DNA of 64,000 bases from Desulfobacterales bacterium (GTDB taxonomy: Bacteria; Desulfobacterota; Desulfobacteria; Desulfobacterales; Desulfosalsimonadaceae), in NCBI GenBank assembly GCA_007134875.1, contig SLJY01000040.1:1-64000 (forward strand), written 5' to 3'. The notes under the pieces were generated by a model that did no database searches, had not been told where the DNA came from, and worked only from the letters and a program-made list of their open reading frames with translations. This document shows, one piece after another, positions 20,703-30,900 of the stretch. Each line of letters begins with the position of its first letter. Within the stretch, counting starts at the first letter, position 1. Made by a program: the position numbers and the translations under genes.

Positions 20703-22097
20703 TTATGCCTCCCCCGAATCCTGGCCTGCGGAGATGTTGTAGCGCTTGATCCGGTTCCATACCGTAACCCGGGAAACGCCCAGTATTTCGGCGGCCCGGG
20801 AGCGGTTGCCGCCGGTTTTGCGAAGGGCTTCGATCAGCTCCTGTTTTTTTTTCTCGTCCCGGTTCATGGCCCGCTGGCTTCCCGCTTTATGGACGGTATG
20901 ACCGTTTTTTCCGTGCAATACATCCGGTGGAAGGTGTTCGGGCTGGATCAGGGGTTGATCGCATGTGACAAAGGCATATTCGAAAGCGCTTTTGAGCTCC
21001 CGGACATTGCCCGGCCAATGGTAGTTGACGATTACCTCCATGGCCGCATTGGAAATGCCGCCGACCGATTTGTTGCTTTTGAGCCGGATGCGGTGGAAAA
21101 ACGCATCCGTCAAAAGGGATATGTCGCCGTTTCTGTCCCGAAGACGCGGAACCCGGATCGGAATCACGTTGATCCGGTAGAAAAGATCGTCCCGGAAGGT
21201 GCCCTCGTCCATGAGCTTCTGAAGGTCCCGGTTGGTTGCGGTGATGATCCGCACGTCTGTGTGAACGGGGCGGTTGTCTCCGACCCGCTCAATGGTCCGG
21301 TCTTCCAGGACGCGGAGCAGCTTGACCTGGGTCGACAGGGGGAGATCGCCGATTTCATCGAGAAAAATGGTGCCGTTGTTCGCCGCCTCGAAACGGCCGG
21401 TACGGTCCTGGTATGCCCCGGTAAACGCACCTTTCCGATGGCCGAACAGTTCGCTTTCCAGCAGCGAATCGTTTAGCGCTGCGCAGTTGACCTTTATGTA
21501 CGGATGCTCCTTACGGCGGCTGATGGTATGAATCGCCTGGGCGACCATTTCCTTTCCGGTGCCTGACTCCCCGAATATGATCACGGGCGCATCGGAGCGT
21601 GCCGCATTTTCAATCAAATCGTAGACCTGCTGCATGGGAAGCGAATTGCCAAGCAGTCCGTGAAATCCGTTTTCGGAGCATAACTCACTCCTTAACGCGC
21701 TGATCTGCGTTTCTTTTTCCGCCAGTTCCGTGATGTCCGTTATGGTTTCCACCGCCCCGATGATGTTCTCGTTTCCGTCCCGAAGAATCGATGCGTTTTT
21801 CAGAACCGGGATGAATTCGCCGTCGCTGGTCTGAATCACGGCCTCCCGCATATTGAGGAATCCGGTTTTAAAAAGATGGCACCAGTGCTCGCCTTCTTTT
21901 TCGAGAACAACTTCGCAGATGTTGCAATTTAAGAACGTGCAGGGCTTGCCGAGCAGCTCGTCCCGGTTATAGCCGGTAATATCGCTCATGGCCTGGTTGA
22001 CGGAGACGATCACGCCCTTTTTGTCGACGATCATCACACCGTCCTTGATAGTGTCCACCACGGTTTTCCAGTATTGGTTCAGGTCTTTTTCATGCAT
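20703..22097 (-). CDS. sigma-54-dependent Fis-family regulator with PAS sensor domain
   Basis: 464 aa; Cys-rich PAS (GKPCTFLNCNICEVVLEKEGEHWC), GESGTGKE, ELFGHRKGAFTGA, Fis-type HTH at C-terminus. Confidence 0.94.
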   Translation of the reverse strand: MHEKDLNQYWKTVVDTIKDGVMIVDKKGVIVSVNQAMSDITGYNRDELLGKPCTFLNCNICEVVLEKEGEHWCHLFKTGFLNMREAVIQTSDGEFIPVLKNASILRDGNENIIGAVETITDITELAEKETQISALRSELCSENGFHGLLGNSLPMQQVYDLIENAARSDAPVIIFGESGTGKEMVAQAIHTISRRKEHPYIKVNCAALNDSLLESELFGHRKGAFTGAYQDRTGRFEAANNGTIFLDEIGDLPLSTQVKLLRVLEDRTIERVGDNRPVHTDVRIITATNRDLQKLMDEGTFRDDLFYRINVIPIRVPRLRDRNGDISLLTDAFFHRIRLKSNKSVGGISNAAMEVIVNYHWPGNVRELKSAFEYAFVTCDQPLIQPEHLPPDVLHGKNGHTVHKAGSQRAMNRDEKKKQELIEALRKTGGNRSRAAEILGVSRVTVWNRIKRYNISAGQDSGEA

Positions 22098-22116
22098 GGC
22101 TGACCCTGTTCGTTGT

Positions 22117-22154
22117 GTTAAAATTTTAACATTTGTTAAAATGTAATTTTAAAC
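22117..22154. promoter_or_regulatory. tandem palindromic operator, probable UAS for the divergent sigma-54 regulator
   Basis: Perfect palindrome GTTAAAATTTTAAC (22117-22130) followed by imperfect GTTAAAATGTAATTTTAAAC (22135-22154) in the divergent intergenic region. Confidence 0.6.
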
Positions 22155-22215
22155 ATCTTAACGAATAAATGCAACAAATAAGAATAATTCCTTATGAAAT
22201 CTGCGAATTATTTTT

Positions 22216-22231
22216 TGGCACCATTATTGCT
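22216..22231 (+). promoter_or_regulatory. sigma-54 -24/-12 promoter
   Basis: TGGCAC-CATTA-TTGCT matches the TGGCAC-N5-TTGCW consensus with correct spacing. Confidence 0.85.
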
Positions 22232-22333
22232 AGTGTAAAATGCAAAAGCGAAAGGCAATACTTTACTGTGCATAAGCATGCAGTGAAAGCAAGGTCGGTA
22301 AAACATGAATACAACCGTTCAGGAATTTTAGTT

Positions 22334-22579
22334 TTGAATCGTCAAGCGGATCATACACTCGATCTGAGGGGTTTTATCGTGCCAATCGCCCTGCTGAAAG
22401 TAAGCCAGGTGTTCCGTGAGATGCTGCCGGAGCAGACGCTGGAAATCCATTGTCACGACGAGGATATCAAGTGTGACCTGCTGAAGATTCTGCCGGCGTT
22501 TTCATATGAATTGGTTTTTGCCGAAGAAACAACCGACGGCAATTCCTTTCGACTGCAAATGAAAAAAAAGCATGGGTAA
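22334..22579 (+). CDS. TusA-family-like protein lacking the CPxP cysteine
   Basis: TTG start (uncertain); HTLDLRGFIVPIALLKVSQVFREMLPEQTLEIHCHDEDIKCDLLKILPAFSYEL matches the TusA fold pattern. Confidence 0.65.
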   Translation: MNRQADHTLDLRGFIVPIALLKVSQVFREMLPEQTLEIHCHDEDIKCDLLKILPAFSYELVFAEETTDGNSFRLQMKKKHG

Positions 22580-22589
22580 GGAAAGGCGA

Positions 22590-25500
22590 ATGAGCATACG
22601 AATCGGATGTTACGTCTGTCACTGCGGAATCAATATTGCCGGAAAGGTCCATGTGGACGAAGCCGCCGCATTCGCCGGTACGCTTCCGTCCGTGGTGATA
22701 TCCCGGGACTACAAGTTCATGTGTTCCGACCCGGGCCAGGAGATGATCGAAAAAGACATTCACGAATACGGTCTAAACCGCGTCGTGGTAGCGTCCTGCT
22801 CGCCCCGGCTGCACGAAAAGACGTTTCAGGGGGTCTGTCAGCGTTCGGGGATCAACCCGTATTATTTTCAGATGGCCTCCGTACGGGAACAGGTCTCCTG
22901 GGTGACGGCCGATGCGGATGATGCCACCCGGAAGGCCAAGACCCAGATCGCTGCTGCCGTCAACCGGGTCTGCTTTCATGAAAAACTGGCAACCCGTCAG
23001 GTTTCGGTCCATCCGGACATCATGGTGGTGGGTGCGGGCATAGCCGGCATGCAGGCGGCCATGGATATCGGGCGGGCGGGAAACAAGGTGTACCTGGTGG
23101 AAAAAGCCCCCACCATCGGCGGGCACATGCTCCAGTTCGACAAGACTTTTCCCACCCTGGACTGCGCCGCGTGTATCGGCACGCCGGTTATGGTGGAGGT
23201 CGGCCAGCAGCCGAACATCGATTTGATGACTTACTCCGAGGTATCCGATGTCACGGGATATATCGGCAACTACAATATCACGGTGCACAGAAAGCCCCGA
23301 TATGTTACCGAGGGCATATGCACTGGCTGCGGGGAATGCGAAAAGGTCTGCCCCATATCCCGCCCCAGCGAATGGGATGTGGGACTCAAAGAGCGCCGCG
23401 CTATTTACCGCTCCTTTCCCCAGGCGGTCCCCATCGCCTACGTGATCGACAAAAAGGGAACCGCGCCCTGCAAGGCAACGTGCCCCGCCCATGTATCGAT
23501 CCAGGGGTATATCGCCCTGACGAACCAGGGAAAATACCGGGAAGCCTTATCGCTGTTCCGCCAGGATCATCCGTTTCCGGCGGTGTGCGGGCGAGTATGC
23601 CACCATCCCTGCGAAGGGCAATGCACCCGCAACGACGTGGATGAGCCTTTGGCCATTCGCGAGCTTCACCGCTTTCTCTCCGACCTGGGCATGGCCGAAG
23701 GATGGGATGAACCCGAAGACGCGCCTTTGCCGGGCGAAGAAAAAGTGGCGATTATCGGCTCCGGCCCGGCCGGTCTTTCCGCGGCATATTTTTTGGCCCG
23801 CAGGGGATATGCCGTAACCGTATACGAGAAGCTTCCGGTTGCGGGGGGCATGATGGCCGTGGGCATTCCCGAATACCGTCTGCCAAGAGACATCCTCGCT
23901 CACGAGATTGCCCTGATCGAAAAGATGGGGGTCTCTATTGTGACCAATACGGCTTTCGGTACGGATATTACCCTGGAAAGCGTAAAAAGCGACGGGTTCA
24001 AGGCCGTTTTTATGGCTGTCGGCCTTCATGGGGGAAGAAAGCTTGGCGTCGAAAACGAGGACACCAGCGGGGTTCTTCAGGGCGTTGACTTCCTGCGGGA
24101 TGTTGCCATGGGGAACACCGTGGATATCGGAGAAGAGGTGCTCGTTATCGGTGGCGGAAACGTGGCCGTGGATGTGGCGCTTACCGCAAAGCGAAAGGGT
24201 GCCCGAAGCGTTACCATGATCTGCCTGGAAAAGCGCGGCGAAATGCCGGCCTGGGAGCACGAGATCCGGGATGCCGTGGAAGAGGGGATTCATATCGTCA
24301 ACAGCTTTGGTCCCAAATCCTTTTTCATCGACAACGCATCGGGGAAGGTATCCGGCATCGAGTTCAAGAGCTGCACGGCCGTTTTCGACGAAGCGGGCCG
24401 CTTCAATCCGTCTTTTGACGAATCCGCATGCCAGCCCTATTTCGCCGATACCGTCATCATCGCCATCGGGCAGGCGGCCGATCTTGATTTTGCGGACTCC
24501 CAGCAGGTGGCTGTATCGCCAAGAGGGGGGCTTGAGGCAGACCCTGTAACCCTCCAGACGCCGCTTGAATGGGTCTTTGCAGGCGGGGATGCCTTTTACG
24601 GGCCGAAATCGGTAGTGGATGCGGTGGCATGCGGTAAGGAGGCCGCCGAGAGCATATACCGCTACATTAACGGTATGGATCTTTACGAGGGCCGGCAAAA
24701 ACAGTGGGATTACGTAAAACCGGATATCCCCCCGGAAACCATCCCGGAGATCCGTCAGAAACGGGAACATACCGAATGCCTCGACCCGGCCGAACGTGTT
24801 GCCAACTTTTGCGAAGTCTACGCGGGTTTCAATGAGGAGCAGGCCCTGCGTGAAGCTTCCCGGTGCTTGGAATGCGGCGTCTGCTCCGAGTGTTACGAAT
24901 GCCTCAAGGCCTGCCAGCCAAACGCAATCAACCACGAGATGCAACCCGAGGACCTGGAGGTCAAGGTGGGCAGCGTGGTCATTGCCACCGGTTTCGATCT
25001 CATGGACCCGGAACCGCTCAAACAATACGGATACGGCAAATACGCCAACGTGTTTACGAGCCTTGAATTCGAGCGGCTCAACAATGCCACCGGGCCTACT
25101 GGCGGACAGATCCTTATGAAAAACGAACAGGGAGAGTTCGAGGGCAAGCCCAAAAGCGTGGCGCTCATCCACTGCGTGGGCAGCCGGGATGCCAACTACC
25201 ATGAATACTGCTCCCGTGTCTGCTGCATGTATGCGTTGAAATATTCCCACCTGATCAAGGAAAAAGTGGGTCATGATACGGAAGTCTATGATTTTTACAT
25301 CGACATGCGGTGTTTCGGCAAGGGCTACGAAGAATTCTATCGGCGCTGCCAGGAGGAAGGGACCCGTTTTATACGGGGCAAGGTGGCTGAAATTACCGAC
25401 AAGGCGAAGACCGACCAAGAAAAGGGCAAGCTCATCGCCATCGGCGAGGATACGCTTCTGGGTAAACGGGTCCGGGTGCCGGTCGACATGGTCGTGTTGT

Positions 25501-25997
25501 GCATGGCCATGGAAGCCCGCCCCGATGCCAACGAGATTTGCCGCCTGTTCGGGATAAGCCAGGGGAAAGACGGATTTTTCCTGGAGGAGCACCCCAAGCT
25601 GGGGCCGCTGTCCACCTCCACGGACGGGATTTTTCTGGCCGGGGCCTGCCAGTCCGCCAAGGATATTCCGGATACCACCGCGCAGGCGTCCGGGGCCGCG
25701 GCCAAGGCGCTTTCGCTAGCCCATCGGGGCGTCGTGGAGGTGCCGTCCGCGATTTCCTGGATCGATCCGGATATATGCGCGGGGTGCCAGGTTTGCATAG
25801 GCCTTTGCGCGTACGGCGCCATCGAGTTCGATCAGCGCCGCGGTATATCGGTTGTCAATGAAGCCCTGTGCAAGGGGTGCGGGAGTTGTTCCGGTTTTTG
25901 CCCGAGCAACGCCGCCCAGGTACGCCATTTCAAGCCGGGACAGTTGATGGCCGAACTGGAGGGGATTATCGATACGATTCACCAAGTGGGTCTTTGA
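22590..25997 (+). CDS. hdrA: HdrA-like FAD/Fe-S heterodisulfide reductase subunit A with GltD/NfnB-like insertion
   Basis: Start placed at MSIRIGCYVCHCG; GAGIAGMQAAMDIGRAGNKVYLVEK, ferredoxin motifs, inserted GltD-like block (CPAHVSIQGYIALTNQGKYREALSL...GSGPAGLSAAYFLARRGYAVTVYEKLPVAGGMMAVGIPEYRLP), then the HdrA C-half (CVGSRDANYHEYCSRVCCMYALK). Confidence 0.92.
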   Translation: MSIRIGCYVCHCGINIAGKVHVDEAAAFAGTLPSVVISRDYKFMCSDPGQEMIEKDIHEYGLNRVVVASCSPRLHEKTFQGVCQRSGINPYYFQMASVREQVSWVTADADDATRKAKTQIAAAVNRVCFHEKLATRQVSVHPDIMVVGAGIAGMQAAMDIGRAGNKVYLVEKAPTIGGHMLQFDKTFPTLDCAACIGTPVMVEVGQQPNIDLMTYSEVSDVTGYIGNYNITVHRKPRYVTEGICTGCGECEKVCPISRPSEWDVGLKERRAIYRSFPQAVPIAYVIDKKGTAPCKATCPAHVSIQGYIALTNQGKYREALSLFRQDHPFPAVCGRVCHHPCEGQCTRNDVDEPLAIRELHRFLSDLGMAEGWDEPEDAPLPGEEKVAIIGSGPAGLSAAYFLARRGYAVTVYEKLPVAGGMMAVGIPEYRLPRDILAHEIALIEKMGVSIVTNTAFGTDITLESVKSDGFKAVFMAVGLHGGRKLGVENEDTSGVLQGVDFLRDVAMGNTVDIGEEVLVIGGGNVAVDVALTAKRKGARSVTMICLEKRGEMPAWEHEIRDAVEEGIHIVNSFGPKSFFIDNASGKVSGIEFKSCTAVFDEAGRFNPSFDESACQPYFADTVIIAIGQAADLDFADSQQVAVSPRGGLEADPVTLQTPLEWVFAGGDAFYGPKSVVDAVACGKEAAESIYRYINGMDLYEGRQKQWDYVKPDIPPETIPEIRQKREHTECLDPAERVANFCEVYAGFNEEQALREASRCLECGVCSECYECLKACQPNAINHEMQPEDLEVKVGSVVIATGFDLMDPEPLKQYGYGKYANVFTSLEFERLNNATGPTGGQILMKNEQGEFEGKPKSVALIHCVGSRDANYHEYCSRVCCMYALKYSHLIKEKVGHDTEVYDFYIDMRCFGKGYEEFYRRCQEEGTRFIRGKVAEITDKAKTDQEKGKLIAIGEDTLLGKRVRVPVDMVVLCMAMEARPDANEICRLFGISQGKDGFFLEEHPKLGPLSTSTDGIFLAGACQSAKDIPDTTAQASGAAAKALSLAHRGVVEVPSAISWIDPDICAGCQVCIGLCAYGAIEFDQRRGISVVNEALCKGCGSCSGFCPSNAAQVRHFKPGQLMAELEGIIDTIHQVGL

Positions 25998-26186
25998 GAC
26001 AGAAGACGGAGTGCGGAAAATTCGTGGTTGCTGATTGGCGGCGTCGGGATCGGAGAGGAAAACAACCGATCCCGGCTCCCATGGCAAACGGGATAAAGAT
26101 AACGCCGCACCGGATTTTGCGGGGATAGCCCCCGGCCGCTGCGGCGGACAGAGCAACAGACACCGAAAACCAAAGGACAATATACC

Positions 26187-26609
26187 ATGGATGACTTCGA
26201 ACCGACCATCATCGCTTTTGTGTGCAACTGGTGCACCTATACGGCCGCCGATCTTGCGGGTACATCGCGGCTCACCTATCCAACCAACGTCCGGCTGATC
26301 CGGGTGATGTGCACGGGGATGGTTGACCCCAAGTATATTATCAAGGCCTTTCTGGAAGGCGCGGATGCTGTGCTGGTCTCCGGGTGTCACCCGGGCGACT
26401 GCCACTATATCAACGGAAATTATAAGGCGCGGCGCCGTATGAAGCTGCTCAAGGCCATTTTGCCGCGCTACGGGTTTTCCGAACAGCGGCTCAAGCTGAC
26501 ATGGATCGGGGCGTCCGACGGCATCCAGTTCGCACGCACCATACGGGAAATGGTGGAAGAAATCAAGGAACTCGGACCCAACGAGGCCCGAAATGCGGCG
26601 GTGGTCTGA
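26187..26609 (+). CDS. mvhD: MvhD-like hydrogenase iron-sulfur (delta) subunit
   Basis: 140 aa; FVCNWCTYTAADLAGTSRLTYPTNVRLIRVMCTGMVDPKYIIKAFLEGADAVLVSGCHPGDCHYINGN. Confidence 0.93.
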   Translation: MDDFEPTIIAFVCNWCTYTAADLAGTSRLTYPTNVRLIRVMCTGMVDPKYIIKAFLEGADAVLVSGCHPGDCHYINGNYKARRRMKLLKAILPRYGFSEQRLKLTWIGASDGIQFARTIREMVEEIKELGPNEARNAAVV

Positions 26610-26699
26610 GCGGGATCGGCCGATGCTAAAATGACCCAATCGTTAAAAAAATACCAATACGAAAACAAACAGCACATCCTTTAGTGATGGAGGCATTTC

Positions 26700-27845
26700 A
26701 TGGCAAAAACCGCGCTATATGACATTGCGGATAAGAACCTGCAGGGGGCGCTTGCTTCCTTTCTTCAGTCGCTGCTTGCAGACGATAATATCAGCGCCGT
26801 CATGGTCCCCATGCGGCAGTCCGGAAACGATACCGTTATGCAGACCCTGGTGACCGATCCGGAGCAGCTATCCGCTGCGGACCCTTTTTCGCCGGCATTT
26901 CCCATGAATGCCGCCCGCCTGGTTTCGCGCCTTACGAAGCGCTCTCCCGGGGAAACCGTTGCGACGGTGCTGCGCCCCTGTGAAATCCGGGCTCATATCG
27001 AACTGGTTAAGCTGAAGCAGGGGCAGGTGGACGATATCATCATTATCGGCATCGACTGCCCCGGGACCCTTCAAAACAATGACTTCAGGAAATTAGCGGG
27101 CAAGGATCCGGAAAGCACAACGGATCGTTTCCTCACGGCTGCGCTGGACGGTAAAACGCAGTTCGACGAAGCGGTCGAGCTGCCTCCCGCCTGTAAAATC
27201 TGCACGCATCCGGTTCCGGAGGGCGCTGATATAGGGATCGGCATTTTCGGAATGGATATCAAAAAGCAGTTTCTGCTGAGTGCCGGGACGGAAAAGGGCG
27301 AAGGTTTACTGGACCGGCTGGGCCTCAATGTCCAGGAGCCGCCGGATGGACGAGAAGAGGCCGTTGGGTCGATTGTTTCGGCTCGCGAAGCCAGTCAGGG
27401 CGAGGTGTTCGCGGCGGTTCACGAAAAAACCGATACCCCGGAAAAACTGGCCGAATACCTTTCCGGCTGCATCAACTGCTACAACTGCCGGGTTGCCTGC
27501 CCGGTCTGTTACTGCCGGGAATGCGTATTCGTCACGGATGTTTTCGACCACGACCCGTTCCAGTACCTCCGGTGGGCCAAGCGGCGGGGAAAGATCCGCA
27601 TGCCGACGGATACGGTCTTTTACCACCTTACCCGGATGGCGCATATGACAACGGCCTGTGTCGGCTGCGGGCAGTGCTCCAATGCGTGCCCCAATGATAT
27701 CCCCCTGGCCGAGTTGTTCTCCATGACCGCGAGCCATACGCAGAACGCCTTCGACTACGAGGCGGGAAGGAGCCTGGAGGAAGATCCGCCCCTTGCAGTG
27801 TTCAGGGAGGATGAATTTGCCGAAGTGGTTGAGATCAAGCATTGA
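26700..27845 (+). CDS. FrhB/FdhB-like Fe-S protein (coenzyme F420 hydrogenase/dehydrogenase beta-subunit-like)
   Basis: 381 aa; LRPCEIRAHIELVKLKQ, GCINCYNCRVACPVCYCRECVF, CVGCGQCSNACPNDIPL. Confidence 0.82.
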   Translation: MAKTALYDIADKNLQGALASFLQSLLADDNISAVMVPMRQSGNDTVMQTLVTDPEQLSAADPFSPAFPMNAARLVSRLTKRSPGETVATVLRPCEIRAHIELVKLKQGQVDDIIIIGIDCPGTLQNNDFRKLAGKDPESTTDRFLTAALDGKTQFDEAVELPPACKICTHPVPEGADIGIGIFGMDIKKQFLLSAGTEKGEGLLDRLGLNVQEPPDGREEAVGSIVSAREASQGEVFAAVHEKTDTPEKLAEYLSGCINCYNCRVACPVCYCRECVFVTDVFDHDPFQYLRWAKRRGKIRMPTDTVFYHLTRMAHMTTACVGCGQCSNACPNDIPLAELFSMTASHTQNAFDYEAGRSLEEDPPLAVFREDEFAEVVEIKH

Positions 27846-27906
27846 TATGTGATTTCCGGAGTCAGGGAAACATCCGGATGCCAAGAAAAACAAGGAGCAT
27901 GGATAT

Positions 27907-30900
27907 ATGAAACCCAAGATCGGACGCGCCCTCGTGGTCGGAGGCGGCATCAGCGGCATCCGCGCCGCTCTGGACCTTGCCGAAACCGGATACCCGGTCA
28001 CGCTGGTGGACCGGGCGCCGCACCTGGGTGGCGTTTTGAGCCAGCTCGACAACCAGTTCCCGACCAATCACTGCGGCATGTGCAGGATGCTTCCCCTGGT
28101 GGATCGCGATGCCGGTGCCCAGTATTGTCTCAGGAAGGGGTTGTTCCACGAGAATATCGATATCCGTACATCCACACAGGTCGTGGGAATCGAGGGGGAA
28201 GCCGGCAACTTCACGGTTCGCCTGAAAAGACAGCCGGGGTTTGTCGATCCTGTCGCCTGCATCGGATGCGGGCGATGCGCGGACGCTTGTTCCGTTTCCG
28301 TGGCTGACGATTTCAATGCGGGCCTTTCCATGCGAAAGGCCATCTATCTGCCGGTTCCCCATATGCTTCCCAATACCTACGTTATTGATCCGGCTGCCTG
28401 CACGCGTTGCGGCGAATGCATAAATGTCTGCCCCACGGGCGCCATACGGCTGTACCGGGAAGGTCGGCAGGATTTCAGCGTTCTGGTGGTGGATGACGAG
28501 TATACCGTGCGCGATTCCATCAAGGAGTGGCTGGAGGAGGAGGGCTTTTCCGTCGAAACGGTCGGTTCCGGGGAGGAAGCCCTTGATCTGATCAAACAGC
28601 AGTCCTTCCGGATGATGCTGCTCGATATCAAGATGCCGGGTATTGACGGCGTGGAGGTTCTCAAGAAGGCCAAAGATCTTTTTCCGGATATGACCGTGGT
28701 GATGATGACCGCGTATGCAACCGTTGAAACAGCGGTTGAAGCCATGAAAACGGGTGCAATGGATTACCTCATGAAGCCTTTCGATCCGGAGGATCTTGCG
28801 GGCAAGGTCATCGGGGTCTACGAGGCGGAAGAAGCCGCCCGGGCCGAGGAGATCGAAGCCGGCGCAGTGGTTTTCTGCGGCGGATCCGAAGGCTATGATC
28901 CGTCAACCGGGAAGAACACCTTCGGCTATAAGGTGTTTTCCGACGTGGTGACCGGCCTGGAGTTCGAGCGTCTCATCAGCGGCACAGGCCCCGGCGGTGG
29001 CGGAGCGCTCCTGCGGCCGTCCAACGGCGAGCCGGTTAAAAAGATTGCGTGGATCCAGTGCGTCGGATCGAGGGACTTGCAGACAGACTCGGATTACTGC
29101 TCCGGTGTTTGCTGCATGTACGCCATCAAGGAGGCCATGCTCGCAAAGGAACACGGGCCCGAAGACCTCGAGTCGACCATTTTTTACATGGATATGCGAA
29201 CCGTTGGAAAGGCGTTCCAGCGTTTCCGGGATGCCGCGGAAACGGACCAGGGCGTCCGGTTTGTCCGGGGGCGGGTGCATACGGTCTACCAGGATACGCA
29301 TACCGGAAAGCTGGTTGTCTCCTATCCCGGCGAAAAAAGCCGGCGCATCGAAGAAGACTATGACATGGTCGTGCTTTCCACCGGCCAGAAGCCCTCATCC
29401 GGAACGGACAAGCTCGCCGAAGCCGCCGGCATCGAGCTAAACCCCTGGGGATTTGTCCGGGGTGAGCCGTTTCTGCCCGCAAAGACAAGCCGGGAAGGCA
29501 TTTTCTGCGGAGGGTCTTTTTCCGGCCCCAAAGACATTGCCGAATCGGTGATATCCGCATGTTCCGCATCCCTTCTGGCTTCTGCGACCATGCATTCGGC
29601 AGGCAAGGGCATCGCCGTTGCCGGGGATGACACGCCGGAATACATCGATGTCTCCCACCAGGCCCCCAAAGTCCGCGTCATTTTATGCGAGTGCGGGGGA
29701 AGCCTGCCCGAAGGGATCGATCTGAGGCGGCTTGCAGCCGGTCTGGAAGCGGACCCCTTCGTGGAAAGCGTTTCGTTTGTTTCCCGGATTTGTACGGAGG
29801 AAGGGTGGGAATCCCTGGCGGAAAAGGTAAAAACCAAGGGATATAACCGGCTGCTGGTAGGTGCATGCACGCCCTATGCCTATACCCGCAGGATTCGCGA
29901 ACTGGGCGGAGAAGTAATGCTCGATCCTTCCCTGATGGATGTCTGCGATATCCGGAGCCCCGAGTTTGCCTACGGCGAGGAAACCGGTGGCGATGCGATC
30001 GAAAAGGCAATGAGGCGCTCGCTTTCAACAGGCATATCCCGCCTGCGGTCGGTCGACCCGCTTCCGAAGCAGACTGTGCCGGTAACCCGCAGCGCCCTGG
30101 TTGTCGGGGGCGGCATTGCCGGTATGACAGCGGCGCTCGCCATTGCCGAACACGGATACGATGTTCACCTGGTGGAAGCATCCGAGCACCCCGGCGGAAA
30201 CCTGGGATGGCTGCATTCCACCGTTGAGGGAAATGATACGGCCATATTGCTCGAAGACACGACCCAGCGCATAGAAAAGCATCCCCTCGTGCACGTTCAT
30301 ACCAATACCACGGTGGTTAGCGCCTTCGGGGAGGTCGGGAATTTTTTCACGACCATTGAAACCGCGGATTCCGGCCCGCAGACCATACAGCACGGGGTGG
30401 TTCTCATCGCCACGGGTGGCCGGGAGGCGGAGACCCGATCCTACGGTTACGGCACGAGCGATGCCATCGTCACGCAGAAAGAGCTCGAAGAAAAGGTGGC
30501 CGCCAAAGCGATCGATTACAGCGCGATCGAATCGGTCTGTATGATCCAGTGCGTCGATTCCAGGGAGGAGCCAAGAAACTACTGCAGCCGTGTCTGCTGC
30601 CCATCGACGCTCAAACACATTCTTCAAATGAAACAGCAGAATCCCGATATTTCGGTCTATATCCTTTACAGGGACATGATGAGCCCCGGATTTGCGGAAA
30701 GCTGGTACACAGAGGCCAGGAAAGCCGGCGCCGTATTCATCCCCTATACGACGTATGCGAAACCCGTTGTTTCCCAAGGGGAAGAAGGCGGGTCAAAGGT
30801 CGTGATCAGCACCCGTGAACCGCTTTTGGACGCCGATGTACAGATCCATGCGGACCTGCTGGTCCTGGCAACCGGCATTGTGCCGAACCTGCCGGAAGAA

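Noticed and set aside
23547-25592. 681 aa minus-strand ORF
   Set aside because: Antisense shadow of the HdrA-GltD gene; no recognisable motifs.
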